A model generated the notes under the pieces. It was not told the DNA's origin and searched no databases. It worked only from the letters and a program-made list of their open reading frames with translations. This document shows, one piece after another, positions 1 to 7,957 of a DNA stretch of 39,688 nucleotides (position 1 is the first letter of the stretch; every line of letters begins with the position of its first letter). The stretch comes from UBA6814 sp040753075 (GTDB lineage: Bacteria; Desulfobacterota; Desulfovibrionia; Desulfovibrionales; Desulfovibrionaceae): contig JBFMHA010000025.1 in assembly GCA_040753075.1 (NCBI GenBank), positions 1 through 39,688 of the forward strand, written 5' to 3'. The translations under genes were made by a program, and so were the position numbers.

Positions 1-15
1 GGGGCCATCGGCCCC
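1..15. other. Short perfect inverted repeat at window edge
   Basis: Six-base arms GGGGCC and GGCCCC enclose a 3-base loop. There is no T-run, so a terminator is only a guess. The stretch from here to position 119 holds no gene I can support; it is probably the spacer after a gene outside the window. Confidence 0.3.
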
Positions 16-119
16 AGACCCCGGTCGGGCGCAGGCGGGCCCCGCCTCCGGCGCGGCGGGTTGCGCGCGCGGGACGCCGGGCAGGGGGAGGAAGGCCTGG
101 GATGGGTCGGGAGCCGGGG

Positions 120-1790
120 CTACCCGGCGGCGGGGCCGCCGGCGCGCCCGAGGGCGCGGCCCAGGGCGGTCTCGTAGTCCGCGCAGACGTTCTCCTCCCC
201 GATCACGTCCAGGGTGCCCATCCTGCGCATGCGCTCCAGGACCGCGGGCTTGACGCCGGAGAGCAGCACGACGGTGTCGCGGCCCCGGTTCTGGCGCACG
301 AAGGTCTCCAGGGCGAAGAGGCCGGTGGAGTCCACGACCGGGACCTTCCCCAGGCGGAGGATGAACGCCTTGGGCTGGCGCTGCATGGCGTTCATGGCCG
401 TGCGGAAGCGGTCGGCCACGCCGAAGAAGAAGGGGCCGTCGATCTCGTAGGTCTGGATGTCGCCGTTCCCGTCGCCGGCCGAGTAGAAGCCGGGGCCTTC
501 GTCGCCGTCGTCCACGGCCAGGATCCCCGTGGTCTCGCTCATGCGGCGCATGAAGAGCAGCGAGGCCAGGACCACCCCCAGGAGCACGGCCACGGTGAGG
601 TCCACCACGATGGTCACGCCGAAGGTCAGGAGCATGACCGCCACGTCGGACTTGGGCGCGCGGAAGAGGCGCATGAACTTGTGCGCCTCGCTCATGTCCC
701 AGGCCACCACCACGAGCACGGCCGCCAGGCTGGCCAGGGCGATGTGCGAGGCCAGGCCCGAGAGGAGGAGGACGAAGCAGAGCAGCGCCGCGGCGTGCAC
801 CATGCCCGCCACCGGGGAGAAGGCCCCGGACTTGATGTTGGTGGCGGTCCGCGCGATGGCCCCGGTGGCCGGGATGCCGCCGAAGGCCGCGCTGGCGATG
901 TTGGCCGCCCCTTGCGCGATCAGCTCCATGTCCGAATTGTGGCGGTCGCCGGTCATGCCGTCGGCCACCATGCAGGACAGCAGCGACTCGATGCCCGCCA
1001 GCAGGGCGATGGCCAGGGCGTCGGGCAGGAGGTCCCGGACCTGGTCCAGGCTGAACTGCGGCCAGGCGAATGCGGGCAGGCTGTCCGGGATGCCCCCGAA
1101 GCGGCTGCCGATGGTGTCGGTCCCCGCGCCCAGGGCCATGGCCAGGAGCGAGGCCAGGGCCACGCCGACCACCGGCGCGGGAACGCGGGGGACGAAGCGC
1201 CGCACGGCGAGGATCGCGGCCAGGGCCGCGAGGGCGATGCCGAGGGTGGGGTAGTCGATCTTGTCCGCGTTGCGGAGGTAGAAGGCCCACTTGTCCAGCA
1301 GCTCCGGCGGGGTCGCGTCGACCCTGAGGCCGAAGAAGTCCTTCATCTGCGAGGAGAAGATGAGCACCCCGATGCCGGCGGTGAAGCCCGTGGTCACCGG
1401 GTGGGGGATGTACTTGATGAGCGCGCCCAGGCGGCAGAAGCCCAGGACCACGAGCAGCAGCCCGGCCAGGATGGTGCAGAGCACCAGGCCGTCGTAGCCG
1501 TGCCGCTGGATGACGTTGAAGATGATGACCACGAAGGCCCCGGTCGGGCCGCCGATCTGGTAGCGGCTGCCGCCCAGGGCGGAGATGAGGAAGCCCGCCA
1601 CGATGGCGGTGAAGAGGCCGCGGTCGGGGGTGGCGCCCGCGGCGATGGCGAAGGCCATGGCCAGCGGCAGGGCCACCACGCCGACGGTCAGGCCGGCCAG
1701 GGCGTCGCGGACGAACGGCCCCGGGCCGTATCCGAGGGAAGGGGTTTCGAAGAGGCGGGGAATCAGGTGCGCAGGTCTGTGTTCGGCCAT
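120..1790 (-). CDS. SulP-family inorganic anion transporter with STAS domain
   Basis: A 556-residue inner-membrane protein of the SulP (SLC26-like) family, which moves sulfate, bicarbonate or similar anions by H+ or Na+ symport. A short soluble N-terminus (ending near GYGPGPFVRDALAG, residue ~20-35) leads into the conserved start of the transmembrane core, with about a dozen hydrophobic segments to residue ~420. A C-terminal STAS domain (roughly 430-550) follows and contains the VDSTG motif typical of the anti-sigma-antagonist fold. The ATG is preceded by GGAG about 8 bases upstream. A promoter-like TTGCCA-N17-TAGTCA lies at 1857-1885. The gene appears monocistronic. Sulfate is an attractive substrate in a sulfate reducer, but the sequence cannot separate it from bicarbonate. 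Confidence 0.93.
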   Translation of the reverse strand: MAEHRPAHLIPRLFETPSLGYGPGPFVRDALAGLTVGVVALPLAMAFAIAAGATPDRGLFTAIVAGFLISALGGSRYQIGGPTGAFVVIIFNVIQRHGYDGLVLCTILAGLLLVVLGFCRLGALIKYIPHPVTTGFTAGIGVLIFSSQMKDFFGLRVDATPPELLDKWAFYLRNADKIDYPTLGIALAALAAILAVRRFVPRVPAPVVGVALASLLAMALGAGTDTIGSRFGGIPDSLPAFAWPQFSLDQVRDLLPDALAIALLAGIESLLSCMVADGMTGDRHNSDMELIAQGAANIASAAFGGIPATGAIARTATNIKSGAFSPVAGMVHAAALLCFVLLLSGLASHIALASLAAVLVVVAWDMSEAHKFMRLFRAPKSDVAVMLLTFGVTIVVDLTVAVLLGVVLASLLFMRRMSETTGILAVDDGDEGPGFYSAGDGNGDIQTYEIDGPFFFGVADRFRTAMNAMQRQPKAFILRLGKVPVVDSTGLFALETFVRQNRGRDTVVLLSGVKPAVLERMRRMGTLDVIGEENVCADYETALGRALGRAGGPAAG

Positions 1791-1856
1791 GGCGTCGTCT
1801 CCACAGGAAGCGTCGGGGGCATGCCCGGCGGAGCGATTATTGGAAAAAACGGTCCG

Positions 1857-1885
1857 TGACTACGCCTGCCCGGCGCGGTTGGCAA
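1857..1885 (-). promoter_or_regulatory. Putative sigma70 promoter of the SulP gene
   Basis: Read on the minus strand, TTGCCA (1880-1885) is followed after exactly 17 bases by TAGTCA (1857-1862). This lies about 65 bases upstream of the SulP start. The same hexamers with minor changes precede the tRNA-Leu gene. Prediction by eye only. Confidence 0.45.
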
Positions 1886-1976
1886 GGCCTGGCTGCGGCC
1901 TGCGGCGAATTCATTGAGGGGAGCGGGACCGGGAGGATGCCGGAGGGGCGGGGCCGGGAGACGCCCCGGCGGCCGC

Positions 1977-3785
1977 CTACTCCGTGTCCTTCAGCTTCTT
2001 GAGCGTGTCCGAGTAGGCCTTGAACACGTCCTCGCGGTTGAGCAGGCCGAGGATTTCGTTGTCGTCGTCCGGCGCGGTGACGGGAATCTGGCCGCAGTTG
2101 GTGTCCACGAACTTGAGGAGCGCGGTGTAGAGGTTGTCCTCGGGCTTGAGCATGGCGGGCTTGCGGGCCAGCTCGCCCACCACCACCAGGTCGAAGAGGC
2201 AGTCCTCGAAGAGCACCTTGCGCACGTCCTCCACGCCCAGGATGCCGGTGATCTCGTCGCGCGCGTTGCGCACCGGGAAGTAGAGTTCGTTGGTGTTGGC
2301 GATGATGTCGGTGAGGGCCTTGAGGGTGGTGCCCTCCTCCAGGGTCGTGACCCGGCCCCTGGCGTAGAAGTCCTGTACCTGGAGGCCCTCCAGGATGTTG
2401 ATGGTGGCGTCGTCCAGGTGGGCCGGGGATTCGAACTTGTTGTCCACCTGGTGCTCGTAGAGCGATGTCCCGCGGCCCAGGACCAGGCACAGGGCCGAGG
2501 AGAGCATGAGCGGCGCGAGCAGGCCGTAGCCCTGGGTGAGCTCGCAGACCATGATGAGCGGGCCGATGGGCGCGTTGGCCACCCCGGCGAAGAACGCGGC
2601 CATGCCCACCAGCACGTAGCCCCCGGGCTGGGTCGCGATGTCCGGCCGCCAGGCGTGGGCCAGCTGGCCCACCACCCCGCCGCTCATGCCGCCGATGAAC
2701 AGGGCCGGGGCGAACATGCCGCCGGACAGGCCGCTGCCGATGGTGATGGCGGTGGCCAGCATCTTGCCGAACACGATGAGCAGCATGGTCAGGAGCGGGA
2801 GCTGGTTCTTGATGGCCATCTCCAGCCAGCCGTAGCCGCCCGAGAGGAGCTGGGGGAACACCATGCCCAGGATGCCCATGGCCAGGCCGCCCAGGGTCAT
2901 GGTGGCGGTGATGCCGATGCGGTCGTTCAGGGGCAGGAAGATGCGGTGCTTGAGGCGCTCGAACAGGCGGATGAACAGCCAGCCCGTGCCCGCGCAGAAC
3001 AGGGCGAGCAGGGCGTAGAAGGGCAGCTCCGCCGCGCTGTGGAAGGAGAAATGCGGGATGCCGAACATGGGTTCGGTCCCGAAGAAGAAGGTGAAGATGG
3101 AGTAGGCCACCACCGAGGAGATGACCGAGGGCAGGATGGCCTCGGCCTCGAAGTCCTCCTTGTAGATGACCTCGATGGCGGTGAGCGCGCCGCCCAGGGG
3201 GGCGCGGAAGATTGCCCCCAGGCCGCCGGCCGCGCCGGCCAGGAGCAGGAGGCGGCGCTCCTTGGGCGAGAGCTTCAGGCGCTGGGCGATGAACGAGCCC
3301 AGGCCCGCGCCGATCTGGGAGATGGGGCCCTCGCGGCCGGCGCTGCCGCCGGCGGAGATGGTGAGCACGGCCATGAGCCCGCGGATGAGGGGCACCCGCG
3401 GCCGGATGATCCCGGCCTGGTTGTGGAAGGCGTTGATCATGGCGTCGGTGCCGTCGGTGCCGCCGCGCACGGTCTCCGGGATGAACCGGGACACCAGCAG
3501 GCCCGTGACCAGGCCCACCCCGGCCAGGAACAGGGGAACCAGCCAGGGCCGGTAGGGACCGGCCAGTCCGTGGAACATGCCCTCGCCGGCCGGGGCGGGA
3601 ATGTCCAGGCCGGCCAGGGTGATGAGCAGGTGGTGCTTGAGGGCCTCGATGCCGATGAAGAAGCCCGAAGCGGCCAGGCCCGAGGCCGCGCCCACCCCGA
3701 TGCCCAGGATCAGCCCGCGCACGTGGCTGATCCGGGTGTAGGACCACAGGAAGTTCTTCCAGAGCGTGGCCAGGCGGCGGAGCAT
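1977..3785 (-). CDS. ClC-family chloride channel/transporter with C-terminal CBS pair
   Basis: A 602-residue membrane protein of the ClC family (Cl- channels or Cl-/H+ antiporters). The signature GREGP is at residues 150-154, with the gating glutamate at 152, and the GSGLSGGMFAP motif lies further on. The N-terminal anion-binding loop is unusual: GGTDG stands where many family members have GSGIP. Two CBS domains occupy about residues 450-595, as in many eukaryotic-like ClC proteins, and may bind adenine nucleotides. The start is 16 bases after the ribF stop, and the SD (GAGGAG) lies in that gap, so the two genes are probably cotranscribed. Channel versus antiporter cannot be decided here. Confidence 0.93.
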   Translation of the reverse strand: MLRRLATLWKNFLWSYTRISHVRGLILGIGVGAASGLAASGFFIGIEALKHHLLITLAGLDIPAPAGEGMFHGLAGPYRPWLVPLFLAGVGLVTGLLVSRFIPETVRGGTDGTDAMINAFHNQAGIIRPRVPLIRGLMAVLTISAGGSAGREGPISQIGAGLGSFIAQRLKLSPKERRLLLLAGAAGGLGAIFRAPLGGALTAIEVIYKEDFEAEAILPSVISSVVAYSIFTFFFGTEPMFGIPHFSFHSAAELPFYALLALFCAGTGWLFIRLFERLKHRIFLPLNDRIGITATMTLGGLAMGILGMVFPQLLSGGYGWLEMAIKNQLPLLTMLLIVFGKMLATAITIGSGLSGGMFAPALFIGGMSGGVVGQLAHAWRPDIATQPGGYVLVGMAAFFAGVANAPIGPLIMVCELTQGYGLLAPLMLSSALCLVLGRGTSLYEHQVDNKFESPAHLDDATINILEGLQVQDFYARGRVTTLEEGTTLKALTDIIANTNELYFPVRNARDEITGILGVEDVRKVLFEDCLFDLVVVGELARKPAMLKPEDNLYTALLKFVDTNCGQIPVTAPDDDNEILGLLNREDVFKAYSDTLKKLKDTE

Positions 3786-3800
3786 GTCTCCTCGGCGGTC

Positions 3801-4772
3801 CTAGGCCTGGGCCTGCTCGGCGTGGGGCAGGTAGCACTGGGCCATGGAGCTGGCCAGGATCTGGCGGCCCAGCTGGATGTCCAGGCCGATGCGGGCGCGC
3901 AGCTCGTCCAGGCTGGAGAACTTCTGCTCCGAGCGCAGGCGCTGCACGAAGTGGATGCGCAGGGGCTGGTCGTAGAGGTCGCCCGCGAAGTCCAGGATAT
4001 GGGCCTCCACGGACAGGGCGGTGTTGCCGAAGGTGGGGTTGTAGCCGATGTTGGCCACCGCCGGCCAGACCCGGCCGGCGATCTCGGCCCAGACCGCGTA
4101 GACCCCGGTGGCCGGGAAGAGCTCGTCCTCCAGCTTCAGGTTGGCGGTGGGGAAGCCCAGGAGCTTGCCGCCCCGGTCCCGGCCGCGGATGACCCGGCCC
4201 TTGACGATGTAGAACCGGCCCAGCAGCGGCATGGCCTCCCAGACCTTGCCCGCCTGCACCAGGTCGCGGATGCGGGTGGAGGAGACCACCGCGCCCTCCA
4301 GCATGACCGGACCCAGGCGCTCCACCCCGAAGCCGTGCCTGGCCCCCAGGGCGGCGAGCAGTTCGTAGTTGCCCTTGCGGCCCTTGCCGAAGGCGTAGTC
4401 GTAGCCGATGACCAGTTCGCGGCAGTTGAGGCACTCCACCAGGTAGAGGCGCACGAACTCCTCGGGGGACAGGGCCGCCAGCTGGCGGGTGAACTCCATG
4501 ACCACCGCGACTTCCACGCCCAGGGAGCCGATGAGCTCCAGCTTCTGGTCGAGCAGGGTGATGAAGGGCGGGGTGTCGGGTCCCACCAGCACGCGCTCGG
4601 GATGGGGCTCGAAGGTGAGGACCACGCACTCCAGGCCGCGGGACCGGGCCTTTTCCCGGGTGCGGGCGATGAGCTGCTGGTGGCCCACGTGGACCCCGTC
4701 GAAATTGCCTATGGTGATGCAGGCCCCGCGCATGGCGTCCTTGAGGTCGCGGGGGTCGCGGATGACGATCAT
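3801..4772 (-). CDS. ribF: Bifunctional riboflavin kinase / FAD synthetase
   Basis: RibF makes FMN from riboflavin and then FAD, in the cytoplasm. The N-terminal FAD-synthetase (nucleotidyltransferase) part has GNFDGVHVGH at about residues 22-31 and the later SSTRIRDLVQAG motif. The C-terminal riboflavin kinase part begins near GRVIRGRDRGGKLLGFPTANL, with the conserved GFPTAN loop. The length of 323 residues is normal. I chose the ATG at 4772 because it leaves the usual ~20 residues before GNFDGVH; an in-frame GTG at 4790 is possible and neither has a strong SD. It is first in a likely two-gene operon with the ClC gene. No FMN riboswitch is recognisable in the leader. Confidence 0.95.
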   Translation of the reverse strand: MIVIRDPRDLKDAMRGACITIGNFDGVHVGHQQLIARTREKARSRGLECVVLTFEPHPERVLVGPDTPPFITLLDQKLELIGSLGVEVAVVMEFTRQLAALSPEEFVRLYLVECLNCRELVIGYDYAFGKGRKGNYELLAALGARHGFGVERLGPVMLEGAVVSSTRIRDLVQAGKVWEAMPLLGRFYIVKGRVIRGRDRGGKLLGFPTANLKLEDELFPATGVYAVWAEIAGRVWPAVANIGYNPTFGNTALSVEAHILDFAGDLYDQPLRIHFVQRLRSEQKFSSLDELRARIGLDIQLGRQILASSMAQCYLPHAEQAQA

Positions 4773-4851
4773 TGGGCAGGCTCGCGGCACGAACAGGATG
4801 CGCCCGCCCGGGGGGACCGGCTGGGCAAGCCAAGGTTGTTACACCAAAGGG

Positions 4852-4878
4852 CCGCGGCGTTCAACCCGGACGCCGCGG
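4852..4878 (-). other. Nine-base-pair hairpin in ribF leader
   Basis: CCGCGGCGT (4852-4860) and ACGCCGCGG (4870-4878) are perfect reverse complements around a 9-base loop. It lies about 80 bases upstream of the ribF start. There is no U-run after it on the minus strand, so its role (mRNA stability, attenuation, none) is unknown. Confidence 0.4.
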
Positions 4879-4925
4879 TTCCCGCCTCCGGCCCTCCCCG
4901 GCGGAAATAGCGGGCAACCCTCCGG

Positions 4926-4944
4926 AATGGAAGGACATTCCATT
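4926..4944. promoter_or_regulatory. 19-bp palindrome between ribF and tRNA-Leu (possible operator)
   Basis: AATGGAA and TTCCATT form a perfect inverted repeat with a 5-base centre, just upstream of the tRNA-Leu -35 hexamer and in the divergent ribF upstream region. Dyads of this size are typical of dimeric regulators, but no regulator can be named. Confidence 0.4.
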
Positions 4945-4959
4945 ATTTCAAAAAAACGC

Positions 4960-4988
4960 TTGCCAAGCCCCGGGCGAGCGCGTAGACA
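4960..4988 (+). promoter_or_regulatory. Putative sigma70 promoter of tRNA-Leu
   Basis: TTGCCA (4960-4965), 17-base spacer, TAGACA (4983-4988). A run of seven A residues lies just upstream, as in an UP element. The predicted start is about 10 bases before the mature tRNA 5' end at 5006. Confidence 0.65.
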
Positions 4989-5005
4989 CAACCTTCCCTG
5001 GACGT

Positions 5006-5092
5006 GCCGAAGTGGTGGAATTGGTAGACACGCTAGGTTCAGGGTCTAGTGGGGGTTCCCCCGTGGGAGTTCGACTCTCCCCTTCGGCACCA
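5006..5092 (+). tRNA. tRNA-Leu, anticodon CAG
   Basis: An 87-base class II tRNA with encoded CCA (5090-5092). The acceptor strand GCCGAAG pairs with CTTCGGC. The D-arm has the TGGTAGACAC of leucine tRNAs. The anticodon loop TTCAGGG places CAG at 5040-5042. A long variable arm (GGGGG/CCCCC type) and the TTCGACT T-loop follow. It decodes CTG, by far the commonest leucine codon in this GC-rich window. A promoter and a terminator flank it, so it is an independent transcription unit. Confidence 0.97.
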
Positions 5093-5100
5093 CCGAGAAC

Positions 5101-5134
5101 AAAGGGCCGCATCCGGAAGGACGCGGCCCTTTCT
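5101..5134 (+). terminator. Rho-independent terminator after tRNA-Leu
   Basis: A perfect 10-bp stem, AAAGGGCCGC (5101-5110) with GCGGCCCTTT (5123-5132), ends in a short T-run. Confidence 0.85.
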
Positions 5135-5207
5135 CATTGGCTGTGTTGCCGCCAGCCTGGCGTTTCCTGTCGATTCGGCCTATGAATCAGGCCAGGAGGC
5201 ATTGGCC

Positions 5208-5528
5208 ATGCAGGTGCTCGTGGTGCTGTCCAGCGGGGATCCGGAGGTGAAGTGGAACGCCATGCGCTTCGCCAACCTCATGCTCAACGAGGGCGACGAC
5301 GTGACCGTGTTCCTCAACGGGCCGGCGGTGGACCTGTGCGCCGGCGAGACGGAGAAGTACGACCTCGCGGTCCAGGCCAAGCTCTTCGGCCTGTCCGAGG
5401 GCGTGCTCCTGGCCTGAGGCAAGAGCCTGGGCATCCACGGCGTGGATGCGACAGAGCCGGTGGCCAAGGCCAGCCAGAAGGACCTCTACGCGGCCATGGT
5501 CGCGGCCGAGCGGACCCTGTGCTTCTGA
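5208..5528 (+). CDS. DsrE-family protein, predicted selenoprotein (Sec at residue 70)
   Basis: A DsrE/DsrF-like sulfurtransferase-family protein of 106 residues if the in-frame TGA at 5415-5417 is read as selenocysteine. The start has a perfect SD (AGGAGG, 5194-5199). The part before the TGA (MQVLVVLSSGDPEVKWNA... to SEGVLLA) is a clear DsrE N-terminus. The part after it (GKSLGIHGVDATEPV...) continues the same fold without loss and ends at TGA 5526. In DsrE relatives the position of the TGA carries the sulfur-handling cysteine of a CxxC-like motif; here it would be U-G-K-S, the second position being serine. A strong SECIS-type hairpin starts 13 bases after the TGA. DsrE-like selenoproteins have been described before in deltaproteobacteria. 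Ordinary gene calling would stop at residue 69. Its partner in sulfur relay or redox chemistry is unknown. Confidence 0.85.
5431..5449 (+). promoter_or_regulatory. Bacterial SECIS element inside the DsrE-like gene
   Basis: GCATCCAC (5431-5438) and GTGGATGC (5442-5449) form a perfect 8-bp stem closing a GGC triloop. The loop begins 21 bases after the TGA and its first base is G. Known bacterial SECIS elements have a short loop with an early G, roughly 16-37 bases after the UGA, so stem, loop and spacing all fit. Confidence 0.85.
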
Positions 5529-5645
5529 GGGCGGGGCGCTCGGGTCGCGACCTCAACGCGCCGAGAGGCATTCTGAGAATATGAACCTTGCTCTTTCATG
5601 CTGTGGCATTGCGCGTCCGCATCGCCTCAAATCGCGGGCGCGACG

Positions 5646-7718
5646 CTAGTCCGCCGGGAGGGCGTCCTGGGGCAGGGGCAGGCGCACCACGAAGCAGGCC
5701 CCCCGGCTCGGCGCGGGCTCGGCCCAGATTCTGCCGCCGTAGTGCGTGACGATCTGGCGGCAGATGGCCAGGCCCAGCCCGGTGCCCGCGGCCTTGAGCC
5801 TGCCGTGGTGCGGGTGCTGGCCCTGGTAGAACTTGTCGAAGATATGCTCCCGATCCTGGGCCGGGACCCCCGGCCCGGTGTCCCGGACCCGTATCTCCAG
5901 CCAGCAGGCGTCGACGGTGCGCGCGGAAAGGCGGATCTCGCCCCGGGGGGTGAATTTCACCGCGTTGTTCAGGAGGTTCAGGAGCACTTGCTGCAGCTTG
6001 TCCCGGTCGGCCAGGAGTTCCGGCAGGTCGGGGGGCACGTCGGTGACGAGGCCCAGCCTGGGGTTGCCGGCCAGCTGGCCGCGGATGATCCCCGCGGTCT
6101 CGTCCAGGACCCGGCTGGGCGACACCGCCGCGTCGCGCCACACCGCGTGGCCCGCCTCGATCTTGTTCAGGTCGAGGAGGTCGTTGATCAGGCGGGTGAG
6201 GCGCAGGCTCTCGCCCACGATGATCTCCGCGTTGCCCGCGATGCGCGCCAGGAGTTGCTCGGCGGCGTCCGTTCCCGGGATCTTCCGGATCCTGGCCGCC
6301 TCCCGTCCGATGATCTTGGCGAAGCCCAGGATGGAGGTCAGCGGCGTGCGCAGCTCGTGCGACGCCGAGGACAGGAAGCTGGACTTGATCTGGTCCAGCT
6401 CCATGAGCCGCAGGTTGCTCTCCGCCAACTGCCGGGTGCGCGTCTCCACCTGGCGCTCCAGGTCGGCGGACAGGAGCTTGAGCTTCTCCTCCGCGAGCTT
6501 GCGCTGGGTCAGGTCGGTGAGGAACCCCTCGATCAGGGTGAGGTTTCCGGCCTCGTCGCGGTGGGCGCGGCTGTTCAAGGAGACCCAGAACGGCGACCCG
6601 TCGCGGCGCTTGAGGAGCGCCTCGAAGTTGATCACGAACCCGCCGGCGGCGAGGCGGCGCACGTACTCGTCGCGCTGCGACGGGTCGGCGTACATCTGCG
6701 CCGCGATGTCGGTGATGTCCTCGCACATCTCCCGGGGCGAGGCGTAGCCCATGTAGCCGGCGTACGTCGCGTTCACCGACAGGAACCTCCCCTGGGGCGT
6801 GGCCTGGAAGATGGCCACCGGGGCGTTCTCCACCAGCTCCCGGTAGCGCCGCTCGGCCGAGGCGAGTTCCGTCTCGGCCCGCTTGCGTTCGCCGATGTCG
6901 CGGAAGACGCCCTCCACGCCCAGGACGTTGCCCTGCGCGTCCCTGTACAGGTTGCTGCTGGTGGCCGCGAACACCGGGGCGCCGTCCTTGCGGACCAGCT
7001 CCACCTCGTAGTCCCGGACCGCGCCTTGCTCGCGCAGCGTCTCCAGCAGGGCCCGGCGCTTTTCCGGATGCTTCCAGAACGAATCCTTTGGCCTGCCCAG
7101 CACCTCGTCCGCCGAGCCGTAGCCCAGCAGCCGCACCGTGGAGGGGCTGACCAGGATCAGCCTGCCCGCCGCGTCGGTCCGGTAGTACGCGTCGTGGATG
7201 TTCTCGATGATCGAGCGGTAGAGCGACGCGTTCTGGCGCAGGTCCTCCTCGAGCCGCTTCTGGACGCTGATGTCCCGGAGGTGGTTGATGAAGTAGCGGA
7301 CGCTCCCCGACCGGTCCGCGACGGGGTAGGAGCGGACGTCCAGCCAGGCGCCGAGTTCCGCCACGTATTTCTCCGCCCGGGCCGGCCGGAGGGTCCTGCG
7401 GGACTCGGCGGCGACGCAGAGGTCGCAGGGCGTGGAGCGGCCGATGACTTCATGGCACCGTCTGCCCCTGGCCTGTTCCGGGGTGAGGCCGAACAGGCGG
7501 TAGCCGGCGGAGTTGAAGCGGATGATCCGCTGTTCGGGGTCCAGCAGGCCGATGACGTCCGGAATGGCGTCCAGCAGGCGCTCCAGGAAACCGTCCTTCT
7601 CGATCTCCTCGTGAAGGAAGGGCTCGCTTTCCCGGGCGGTGGACTGCGCCTTGCCGGTTTCTTGCTTGGCCATGGCCTGTCTGTTGTGCAGTGTCGGGGC
7701 GGGGCTTTGACGCAACAT
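5646..7718 (-). CDS. Soluble PAS-domain sensor histidine kinase
   Basis: A cytoplasmic kinase of about 690 residues without membrane segments. Three PAS domains follow one another over about residues 35-430. The first carries a three-cysteine pattern (C-x9-C-x2-C, around CHEV...PCDLC), often seen in PAS modules that may sense redox or bind metal. A HisKA domain with phosphoacceptor His ~454 (SHELRTPLTS) and an HATPase domain (N-box NLLNNAVKF, DTGPGVP, GTGLGLAI) complete it. No receiver domain and no adjacent response regulator are seen. I chose the ATG at 7718 because GGGAAG lies 5 bases upstream; ATG 7673 and TTG 7763 are alternatives. The HisKA region is longer than usual and resembles those of the other two kinases in this window. 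Confidence 0.9.
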   Translation of the reverse strand: MLRQSPAPTLHNRQAMAKQETGKAQSTARESEPFLHEEIEKDGFLERLLDAIPDVIGLLDPEQRIIRFNSAGYRLFGLTPEQARGRRCHEVIGRSTPCDLCVAAESRRTLRPARAEKYVAELGAWLDVRSYPVADRSGSVRYFINHLRDISVQKRLEEDLRQNASLYRSIIENIHDAYYRTDAAGRLILVSPSTVRLLGYGSADEVLGRPKDSFWKHPEKRRALLETLREQGAVRDYEVELVRKDGAPVFAATSSNLYRDAQGNVLGVEGVFRDIGERKRAETELASAERRYRELVENAPVAIFQATPQGRFLSVNATYAGYMGYASPREMCEDITDIAAQMYADPSQRDEYVRRLAAGGFVINFEALLKRRDGSPFWVSLNSRAHRDEAGNLTLIEGFLTDLTQRKLAEEKLKLLSADLERQVETRTRQLAESNLRLMELDQIKSSFLSSASHELRTPLTSILGFAKIIGREAARIRKIPGTDAAEQLLARIAGNAEIIVGESLRLTRLINDLLDLNKIEAGHAVWRDAAVSPSRVLDETAGIIRGQLAGNPRLGLVTDVPPDLPELLADRDKLQQVLLNLLNNAVKFTPRGEIRLSARTVDACWLEIRVRDTGPGVPAQDREHIFDKFYQGQHPHHGRLKAAGTGLGLAICRQIVTHYGGRIWAEPAPSRGACFVVRLPLPQDALPAD

Positions 7719-7889
7719 ATATGCTTCCCGGGTGGCGCGCAACAACGGCGACGCATTGTCCAAGAACGCGAATGCGGTCGCCGGGCATGGAGATGCGCGG
7801 CATGGCGCGGCCGCCCGGACTGCGTCGGGCGGGCCTTGCGCGTCTTTGCGGGGCCGGCGCTCCGCCCTTCCCGGGCGGGCATTCGGGGC

Positions 7890-7918
7890 TTGTGGCCCGG
7901 GGATGCGTAGGCTAGAGT
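7890..7918 (+). promoter_or_regulatory. Putative sigma70 promoter of the HDOD gene
   Basis: TTGTGG (7890-7895), 17-base spacer, TAGAGT (7913-7918), about 40 bases upstream of the GTG start. It lies in the 239-base divergent gap 7719-7957, where I see no other gene. Confidence 0.45.
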
Positions 7919-7957
7919 GTTAGTTGCAAGACAACCCACGGACCAAGCGAGGCGCAC

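Noticed and set aside
1837..4910. Open frames of about 1000 codons on both strands across ribF and the ClC gene
   Set aside because: They are shadows created by very high GC at third positions; their translations are low-complexity Gly/Arg/Pro/Ala/His sequences, while the other frames hold clear RibF and ClC.
4773..5005. FMN riboswitch in the ribF leader
   Set aside because: Only one 9-bp hairpin and a dyad are present; the multi-stem FMN aptamer pattern with its conserved AGGG-type core is not recognisable.
5415..5417. TGA in the DsrE-like gene as a sequencing error or a pseudogene
   Set aside because: The frame continues with family sequence, the TGA sits at the reactive position, and a perfect SECIS hairpin follows at the right distance; a chance mutation would not bring these together.
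5581..5649. 22-codon frame starting MNLALSCCG after the DsrE-like gene
   Set aside because: It is short, lacks a well-spaced SD, runs into the 3' end of the convergent kinase gene and shows no domain.
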